A stretch of DNA of 64,000 nucleotides from Phaeosaccion multiseriatum (taxonomy: Eukaryota; Ochrophyta, other classes): contig OZ218956.1 of the NCBI GenBank assembly GCA_965112735.1, positions 1,302,001 through 1,366,000 of the forward strand, written 5' to 3'. The position numbers and the translations under genes are program-made. Below the pieces are notes generated by a model, which had not been told where the DNA came from, did no database searches, and was given only the letters and a program-made list of their open reading frames with translations. Of this stretch, positions 11,501-21,525 are shown piece after piece (within the stretch, counting starts at the first letter, position 1; each line of letters opens with the position of its first letter).

Positions 11501-14500
11501 CCCCCCTTCCTCCACCCTCCTTCCCGCTCTCCCCCTTCCTCACTCACTCCCTCCCTCCCTCCCTCCCTCCCTCGCTCCCATTCTCATGCCCTCTTCCTCC
11601 CCGCTCTCTTCCTCCCTCTCTTCATTCCTCCCTCCCTCAGCTTACCCTCTCTCCTTCCCTCCTCCCTCCCCTCCCTCCCTCACCTTCAGGAAGTAAGGCA
11701 GCATCTGTGTGGCCTCAATCTTGGCTGCAACGTCCACGTGTCGAGCGCTCAGACACTCTGTCACCACGCGTGAGGACTGGTGCGTCAACTCGGGCCACCA
11801 TTCGCCTGCGATGAATGAAGAAGATCAAGCATATGTAACAGTATGTAACATTACAGCAAGTGTGTGAGTGAGAGAGAGAGAGAGAGGGAGAGAGAACGGG
11901 ATAAATAGAGAGAGAGAGAGAAAGAAACAGAGACAGAGGGAGGGAGAGAGAGAGAGGAGGGCAGTGTATGAGGGATGCTTGAGATGTGGTGTGTCCGGTA
12001 AAGGCGGGAGAGCGCTTCGATGAGAAGGAGGCCTTCACATGCAGTAAGTGGAGAGGGCACACCTATATTCGAAGCGACGGAGCCGAAGAATCATGCTGGC
12101 TTTCATCTCCTCTCCCTCTCCCTCTCCCTCTCCCTCTCCCTCTCCCGCTTCTGTTCCCCCTTCCTCTCTCTCTCTCCTTCCTCCACTTCCTTTCCCGTCT
12201 TCCGCTTACCCGCACACGGAGCCGCGAGCTTCAGAACGCGTTCGCAGAGACTCAGGGCCATCCTGAGGTCGTCGGGTGCGTCGCCCCATCCCTTGTCGGA
12301 GCGGGGCCTGGGCGGCAGCAAGCGGCCTTGGGAGAGAAAACAGAAAGAGAGAAGGGACGAGGAGGGGCGGAGGCAGAGAGAAGACAAGAAGACAAGTCGA
12401 AGTAACAAGAGAGGATTGTCGAATCCATGAATCAGTGTGTCGCTCGACTTCAGCGTAGGAAAGAGGTCGACCAAGCGGCCTCAAGCCGTTGTCAAGCGGT
12501 TGTCAAGCGGCTGTCAAGCACACCGCGATGTTGGGTTCGTTGGTGGCTGGCCGACCGCCTTTGGTGACGTGCTTGATCCCGCCCACAGTTTGGAAAAGGG
12601 CATGGTACGGACACTTGACGTCTTGACGTCTTGACATGGAACTGCTTGGATCAACAAGAAAAAAAAACCATCCCAGCCCTGCGCACAGCCTCACGTACTC
12701 ACCGAGTTGGCCGTGAAAGGCACCCAGAAACTCCTCGGCAGAGATGCGCTGTGGCAACGAAGACGGCCCAGACGCAGGCAATAGCAAGTCGCTGGACAGA
12801 AGACCGTCCAACATGTGGAGGCCAATGGAAGCCAAGCGGCCCGGCCCGCTGCCGCTGCCTCCTCCTGCTCCTCCTCCGACGCATAGGTCTACGAGTCGTC
12901 GACAGACCTCGCTCCAGCCGCCACCGCCGCCGCTGCTGTTGCTGCTGCTCCTGCCACTGGTGGTGCTGGGTGAGACCGTTTGCGGACGCTGCAGAATCGC
13001 TGCATTGATCTGCTGTTTGTAGTTTCTGTACATGCGGAGTCCTCGCGAGCCTGTTGGTGATACAGACGAATTATCATCCCCACCGCCGCCGCCGCCGTCG
13101 CTGCGGTGACCAGCACCATGTTCCATAGCGAGAAGCCCCATGAGCGAGAAAGAGCCCTTCCTGCTGCCGAACAGAGGAAGACCCATGTGCAGGGAGAACT
13201 GAAGCACACGCGCCCCCGCCTCCAGCGCGCCAGCAGACGTACGTACCACAGAGGAGGAGGAGGAGGAGGAGGAGGAGGAGGAGGAGGGTGCGGAGGAGGA
13301 GGAGGAGGAGGAGGACACGGAGGCGCAACCGTCGTGCAGGAGTGCAGTGAGCACCACCGCCAGTCGGACGGGGATGGTGTTTTCACAGAGGAAGGTCGGT
13401 CCCGCTCGCTCCACCACATCGTTGCGTAGAGGCCGCACTACGCTGCTCATAAGGCCCACTTCGTGCAGTACTTCGTACGTGTGCAGCACTCTGGCCAGCA
13501 GCTCTGTCTTGGGGACGTGCAGGCTGTTATCCGATGACGCCCCCGATCCTGATCCTGGCCCTGATCCTGACCCTGACCCTGACCCTGACCCTGACTCGGA
13601 CAGACCCCACTTTTCCGCCAGCGTCTTGGACATGGTGCAGGAGGCGACAAGCCACTGACAGATGTCCGTCTCGCGTGGGAGAGACGACGACGAGGAGGAT
13701 GAGCTGCTCCCACCATCCCTGCTGCTGCTGCTGCTGCTGCTGCTGCTCGGCTGGGTCGGTGTCGTCAGGAATCTTCGGAGGAGCCCTGCATTCATGTGTA
13801 TGTGTGTACAAATTGGTGCGTGTGAGTGAGTTGAGTGAGTGAGTGAGTGAGTGAGAGAGTGCGCGAGGGTGAATGAGTGAGTGAGTGAGTAAGGAAGGGA
13901 GCGTGTGAAAGCAAGCCCCCGCCGTGTCACCATGAGAGGCAAGCTCCTCTGCCCACTTCAACCAAGCCTTCAAGCCGAATACCCCCCCCTTCCCCCTGTC
14001 TGTCCCTCTGTCCTTCCCTCCCTCTCCCTCCCTCTCCCTCCCTCCCTCTCCCTCCCTCCCTCCCTCCCTCCCTCCCTCTCCCTCCCTCCCTCCCTCCCTC
14101 CCTCCCTCTCCCTCCCTCTCCCTCCCTCCCTCCCTCCCTCGCTCGCTCCTTCCCTCCCTCCCTCCCCTCCCCTCCCCTCCCCTCCCCGCCTCACTCACCT
14201 TGCAGCATGGAGGACGAGGCATCGTATACACCGCTCTTGTCTACGGCTTCATCAAGCACCTGCCAGTGAGAGAGGAGGCGTCGTGCCTGGGCGGGGAGAT
14301 ACATGCTCACCTCGTTACTACTGCCTCCTCCTGCGGAGAGACCCGGAAGAGGCATGAGACCAGCGACGCCAGGCCATAGCAGACTGTAGGCCAAGACCGA
14401 CTGTGAGGCTTCACTCCACAGACCCTGAGCAAGCAAGACACGACGGACACACACACAAAAGAGAGAGAGGGAGGGAGGGGGATGCAAGGAGTTGGAAATA

Positions 14501-17500
14501 TCCACAAATACAGAGTAGATTGCCATCTTAAAACTCTTTCCCTCCCCCCCCCCCCTCCCCCCCCTCCTCCCTATCTACTTACCTACCTACCCATCCACCC
14601 GTCCACTTACCCATCTGCCCACCCATCCACGCACCCATCTGACCCACCCGCCCATCCACTCACATCTACCCACCTGAGAAACGAATTGAGCGGCGACAAG
14701 CTCGGCCTCGGCACTCTCTCCCCCCTTGGTGAGCAGTGCCTCCATCAGCTTGAGAGAGCGTCTCGTTACCTGGGGAGAGGAGGACCCAGGGTATTTGATA
14801 GTTGTTAGTATGAGAGGGGAGAGGAGGTATCGGGAGAGAGACAGGGAGGGAGGGAGGGAGGGAGGGAAGGAGCGGAGAACGGCCATCAAAGAAATGAGCA
14901 CAAGGGTAGAGTGGAGTAGAGCAGAGCAGAGGGTGCCGTAGAGAGGAGAGATGGGTATCACAAACGGCGGCGTGGATGAAGAATACCAATGCCTTCCTGA
15001 CCTGCCCTCGCATGGCCTGCAGCTCGGCGGTGTCTGTGGGGAGCAGCGCCGGGTCATCGAAAGCGTTCCATGAGGAGGTCTTGTTGTTGGCTCCTCCTCC
15101 TCCTCCTCCTCCACCTCCTCCTCCTCCTCCTCCTCCTCCTCCTCGGACACCGAGGGCGTGAAGAAGACCCATGTCGGAGGGCGGCAGATGCTTGTGGCAG
15201 TACGCAAAGAAAGACACCACGTCTTGAAGGACGCGAGGGGAGGTGTGGTGTGCCTGATACGAGGCCGTCTCTTGACCCCCAGCATCACCCCCCTCGTCGG
15301 TCTCAGCAGCGGTCGAAGAGGAAGCTCGGCGCTTTGAGCCCCTCTGCGGCGCTGTGCTCCCTGTCCCCTCTCCCTCTCCCTCTCCTCCTCCTCCTCCTCC
15401 TCCTCCTCCTCCTTCTGCTGTTGCTGGTGATGCTCCTGCTCTGTCCTCTGAGGAGAAGATGTCATCAGCGCTGAGAAGGTCTCGCTCCAGAGCAAAGGTG
15501 TAGCAGTCTGCAGACGCGCTCAGCGAGCTTAGCCACTCCTTCAGCTCAGGAAGAGCCGGATACGCCCCGCCTCGCAGGATGTCAACGCTGCTACAACTCT
15601 TACTGCTACCGCTGCTGCTGCTGCTGCTGCTGTTGCCCCTCTCAAACACCCACACAACTTCGGCCAAGCCTCGGGTCCGGCGCACCTCCTTCACCCAATG
15701 CCGAGCCCCTTCCCCGTAGTCCGTAACCGCCGACGGGTCTTCCCTGTTCTCGGGCAGGATGAGCAGCGACAGTGCCTCGAACGCGAGCATACACTTGCGG
15801 CGAAACCTCGTCTCCGGAGAGCCCAGATGCTCCCACAACCACTCCGTCATTTCCCGGAGAGAGGTGGGGAAGATGCGATCGGCGTTGACGCGACAGAGAT
15901 TGGCCCCATCCCCTCGCTCCACCACCGACTTGCGAATGATCTTGAGAAGGTGGTGCACCGTCTGTGAGGCCGCGTCGGCCGTACCCAGCGCCGGAGGATC
16001 GTCGTGCGCCAGGCGAAGAGAGGAGAGCGCCGCGTGCAGCGCCTGCAGGATGTATCTGTCAATGAGGCTCATCTGCTCCCGTAGATATATGTACATCTTG
16101 TTGAGGGCGAGAAGGGCGCCCAGTCGCCGGTGCTTGTCTGGATGCACACACATGCTAAACACCCGACTGAGCAGGGCGTCAATACCCACGGGTCCGGAGG
16201 CAATCTCGCCCTCTGTGGACTGTTTAATGGCATACTTGAGGAACTCCACCACGCCGTCGATGCTCACTCCTCGCAACGGCCCGCCCTCTGCACATCCCAT
16301 GCCATCGGCCAGGCACTCCACAAGGGCGAGGGTGTCTTCGTTGTGTTGCTTGGCGTTGGAGAACCAATGCACCAACTGCTTCACCAGCGTCTCAAAGAGC
16401 TTCCGCGTGACCGGGTCAACGTCCACTGCAAGCTTGAGTAGGGAAGGGAAGACCCTCCGGAACAGCTTGGACAGCTCCCCTGCCCTCCCATGCATGTTGG
16501 CTGTCGGGTCCGTCGCCGTCTGTCCGACCATGTACACGACGATGGCATGCAGAGCCTCTGCCGACAGCGTCTTGGTCTTGCCGCTACTACTCTGGGCCGC
16601 GAGGTCGACCAGCAGCGGCAGGATGCTGTCGAGGCAAAGATCGATGCTGGGGTAGTCGCGAAAGGGCACTCGGAGGCTGAGGCGGCGGGTGGTGTCCCAA
16701 GCCAGGCTCTTGCTGAGAGCGGCAGTCGTATCTCCTGCTACGTAAACGTTGTGCCCTCCGAGTCTGCCCAGCAGCAGCAGCACACGCCTCTGCAACAGAG
16801 CCCACTCCTCCACATTGTCCTCCCCCGACCCGGGGGGGGAGGAGGAGGAGGAAGAAGGTGAGGTGCTGCTGCCCTTTTTACCTCGCATCTTGGATCCCTT
16901 GCTTCTCCTCGCTCTCTTGCCCTTTCCCTCCTCCTCCTTTCCGCGGGCCCCACTCGGTACCTCCTCTCTGCTGCTGTGCAGGTACGGCTCCAGTTTGGGC
17001 AAGAGGGTCGGAAGGTGTGGGACAAGCTCCGCCAACAACGATCGAGAAGCCTGGATGCGCTCCAATGCATGTACCGCCACACTCGCCGTGGGGAGGTGTG
17101 ATACACCCGTGCTCAATGCAATACCTATGCTCTTCACCAGCGGCTCCACTCCACCTCCCCCACTACCTGGCCAGACAAGGAGACAGCGGGGTGCGCTGAG
17201 TACCATCTCCACGCAGCTGGCCAGTAGCTCGTCCTTGAACTGAGTGAGTTGCACATTGCAGTGCGCGAGGAAGTTCTGCAGCATACGCCGGCACACCTCC
17301 TCCCCCTCCACTGTGGTGCTCTCACTCCTCCTCCTCCTCATCTTCTTCCTCTTCTCCCCCTTCTCCCCCCCCCCCCTGCCCGTCGGTGCCTTGGTCTTGC
17401 TATTGCTCTGGCTCTCCCCGTCGTCCTCGCAGTCCATGGCATCATCGGCGCCATCGGTTGCCATCCTCTGCTCGTGTCCCTCTTCCTCGTCCGCCTCCTC

Positions 17501-19407
17501 TTCCCCCTCCTCGTCCTCGTCCCCATCCTCTTCTTCTTCAGGAAAGAAGCCGACTCGGAGCCCTTGCTTGAGGAGCAGAGAAACAAGTCGGTAGAGCCCA
17601 CTCACGAAGGGGAACTCCATGGATCGACTGATTAGGGCCTTGGCGAGGGTTGGGATCCAGCCAATGAAGAAATCCCTGCCAAGGCCAGCAAACAAGAGGG
17701 GTGAGGAAAGGCGGGAGGAGGAGGAGGAGGAGGAGGAGGAATGAGCGGTATGCACACACTCACACGCACGCACATGCAGTATCGACCAATCGGCGCTACT
17801 GCGCTACTGACCCTCTTAGTCCAGCAAGGAGCTCCTCGCAGAAGGTGACAAGGTTGAGGAGGCACTCCTGATCCATGGGGCGGGAGGGCCGTGGGATGCC
17901 ATCTGCAGGTAGCTCGTAGGACAGGTCTAGCTGGAGCAGGCGGCTGTAGACGGCGCTAAGGAGGGCGTCAGAGACCACCCCGGTGATGCTCGATCGCTTG
18001 CCTGAGAGGAGGGAGGGGGGGGGGGTGGAGGGGGAGGAAGGGCGGGGAGGAGTTGTTATGCTCAGTCCATTTGTGGAATGAAGGGAAAGGTGTCTTTCGC
18101 TGCTGCTGCTGCTGCTGCTGCGGCTGCTCCATTTTTTGGTGGAGAAAAGAGGAAGAAAAAAGACGAAAGAGAGAAAAGAGGACAGAGCAGATTCGATCCA
18201 AAGACGACCAAGCCTTAAGCCTTGCCCTCCCTACCCCTGTCACTCTTTTTCTCACCTACGAAGGACAGCGTGACGTGGTGGTCGTTGTTGTTGGGGGCGG
18301 CTTTGCTGGGCGGCTGCAGGACGCGCTTCCACAGATCGGCGTAGGAGAAGCACAAACGGCTGTCGAGAAGGCCGGTCTCGCTGTCGATACGCATGCCGCC
18401 TCCGCCTGAGAGGCGTAGGGAAGGGCAAGAAGGGGGGGGGGGCAAGGTGGGGAGGGCAGCAAGGAGTGCAGTGGGGAGGCAAGCAGGTCACCAAGTCAGC
18501 AAGTCAGCGAGCGAGCAAGGACGGACGGACGGACGGATGGATGGATGGATGGATGGGACGCAAGAACAAACCCACGCACACACACACCGCCACTCCTCAA
18601 ACTCCTGAGCCGACTCACTGTAGATCAACGTGCGGCCCTCCTCGTCCCTGAGCATTGCTCTTGTAACGGCGACGTCCACAGTGGCAAGCAGGGCATCGTA
18701 CATCACGGAGCTCCCTCCCCGTCGCCTCCCGCCGTTGCTGCTGATGGCTGCCAACGCCACGTACAGTTGCCTGACCGACCAGAGGAGGAGGAGGAGGAGG
18801 AGGAGGAGGAGGAGGAGGAGTGAGCTTCTACCTCCACCTCTACTTCTCTACGTCTCTGTATACATCGTATAATAGGCCTCTCTCTACCGTGAGTACTCAC
18901 GTGATGCCGTTAGCAGCGGTGGAGCAATCCTTCCTCATCAGGGTGGGGTAGTCCTCCAGCACGGCCACAGCGAGTCGCGTCAGCACCCGCTGCACGTGCA
19001 TGGGGGGCTCACCAATGCCCAACATTGCCTGTGCAGCAGCATCGCCAACAGCACCAGCACCAACGGCGGTATCTCCTCCACCTCCTCCTCCTCCCCCCCC
19101 TCCTCCCCCCCCGCCTCTCGCCGCTTCCTCCTGCTGTATCACCAACTGCTGTGCCTTGATCTCTAGCATATGTGTGGCGTACACGACGCTGGCGAGTGTG
19201 AAGAGCATCTCGGCCTTGAGCAGCTTGAAACGGTACGACTTGTGGGCGGTGCTGTGGTACTTGGAGCTGCTGCTGTGAGGAAGATGGATGGCACCATACG
19301 GCACACAACAGAAACACCCCACACAAACGCACACATGAACGCACGCACGCACGCACACGCATGCGCACGCACGAGAACCCGCATGCACGAGAACCATACA
19401 CACACAT

Positions 19408-19459
<52 letters not shown>

Positions 19460-21492
19460 CAAACAGAAGAGCGTGAGAGCCGCCCCGAAAAATCATTTGC
19501 TACACCGAACTTGACTCTCCGCAAGGAGGCACGAGGCCATGTCTATCAGTGAGACTATGCCGAAGGACGGGAGCGTCCTGTCGCCTCCCTCCCTCTTTTC
19601 GTCCCTCTCTCCTTACCTTGCGTAGCTTCCATCGCCCCTCCCCCCCCCTGCTGCCTGCACGGCGCCCTCTAGAGTGCTTGACGCGTTGATGCCCGTAAAT
19701 CGCTCCACAAGATCGAGGACCTTCGCCTGAGAGGAGGGGGTGGCATGGAACGAAACGGAGCAGTTGGTGGTACAGCAGTAGTATTTGATGATGCAACAGC
19801 AGCAGTTGGTGATACAGCAGCATGAGCGTGAGAAAGAAGGGGGAGGGAAGGAGGGGGGGGGGGTTTGTAAGTGGCGGGTAGTGTGACGTAGATCTCTGAG
19901 CGGGATGGGACCCTTTCTCTCTCTCTCTCTCTGTCTGTCTGTCTATCTGTCTATGCTGTACTTTCGGTTTAAGACCAGGCACGCTCGAACAGCAGAATGG
20001 TCCGATCGTTACCACACATGCACAGAAATGGACACACTGAACACACGAATCGCAAACACATACACACACGACAATTTGGGCCTGCACCGAACCAATCCTC
20101 CTCTTTTATGCAATCCTTAGATTGATTCGCAAGTCGATGTTTACATACTACATGTATATAACAAACCCTCTCTTATAACTCTTCCCCTTCTCCCTGTCCC
20201 TCCACCCACCCACCCACCCTCCCACCGCACCTGCACACTCTTGACGACCTCGAGGCTGCAAAGCTCCCGCAGTGCCGGCCCCAGGGCAGCCACCCCCGCC
20301 AGCCCGAGCGCCACGGTCTTCGGCTCGGGTACCATCGTCATGGCCATGCAGTCGTTCAGAAAGTAGTCCAGGTAGTCTGTGTCTCTCTTCTGTAGAGCTG
20401 GTGGTGGTGGTGATGGTGGTGGTTGTTGTCATTCGTGGATGTCGTGGTTATGTCATTGATTGATTGGCTTGTTGGTTGGTTGGGTTGGTTGGTTGGGTCG
20501 GTTGGGTCGGTCGGTTGGTTGGCTCATGCCTAGCTCAAATGGTTCGTTCGCTTGAAGTGAGTTCAGCGCAATGTACAAACCAACCAAACGCTCGACCCGA
20601 CTCCCATTGCCACACAAACCTGCTTGGGCGGCCTGGCAGAGCAGACTCGTGAGGGCGGGGCCTGCGTGCTTCAGCTTGTCTTGGTCTTTCTCCAAAGCAC
20701 ACCTCTTGACGCATGCGTGCAGCTGCTCGAATGCCAAGGACCTAAGGGGGGAGGAGAGAGAAGGGGGGGGGGGAGGGAAAGGGAGGAGAGAGAAGGGGGG
20801 GGGGGAGGGAAAGGGAGGAGAGGGAGGGGGGAATGAGAAAAGCGGAAGGAGGGGAAGGCGGAGAGGAAGGGGGGAGAGGGGGAGAAGGGAAAGAGGGAGG
20901 GACGAAGGGCGAAAGCAAAGGAGGGGGCGAGCGAGAAGGAGGCAGGACGTCTTAGGAGGCAGGACGTCTTTCTGCAAGCAATCGCAACACTCACGAGGCG
21001 GCAAAAATGGGCAGGAAGAGCGCAGCATGCCTCCGGAAGAAGCGGAGGGCCTTGCCGCTGATTTCGAAGCGATGTGTGATCACCTTCTCATCGAAGAGAG
21101 AACTGATTGACTGTTTTATTGGCAGCGTATCGTGTGGGGTTGAGACAGGGGGAAGTGAGAGAAAGAGAGAGGGGGAGATTACACACAAAGAGAGAGGGAG
21201 AGAGAACGAGTGATTCACACACACACACACACAGAGAGAGAGAGCGTGATACACAGATCGAGAGACGGTGATACACAGAGAGAGACACCCACGCACACAA
21301 ACAGAGACAGAGAGACACAGAGAGAGAGAGAGAGAGAGGTGCAGGTAGGGAGGTGTCATCCGAGAAATGGTTCCTGCCCTTAATCCTTGGTGACTTACCT
21401 TGAATAGGTAAGCGTAGAGGTCCTTGCGCTTCTTGTCCGAGCACGAGTAGTGGCCGTCGTGGTTGCGGATACAGTGGTCGATACTGCACACG

Positions 21493-21525
<33 letters not shown>

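Larger units (their letters stand above)
6345..14424 (-). other. PRKDC central region including the NUC194-like segment (exons 18-26)
   Basis: Exon 22 (11274-9307; 656 codons) carries the segment equivalent to the NUC194 region, including LLRACLSALVSSCSTELLLC, where human has an LYHCAAYNCAISVI-type helix, and further on DTFNMMYDFDQLEDEE and VIELELTDLGREPVVSALIR, matching human SQFDFS and [20 protein letters not shown]. Exon 23 continues with NVRLLVLEVLMRSPVSSIVA (human NIRLFLAKLVIN). Exon 26 has RRTLYDFWDALGLLPVGPSG (human IIRNFWSHETRLP). Ser and Gly homopolymers at 13.25, 13.7 and 6.5-6.8 kb are in-frame expansions in what are likely surface loops. Confidence 0.75.

Noticed and set aside
13920-13980. 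An additional PRKDC exon encoding LKAWLKWAEELASH
   Set aside because: No acceptor puts the whole peptide in phase. Neighbouring exons already join in phase without it. Only an 18-nt micro-exon would fit, so it was left out.
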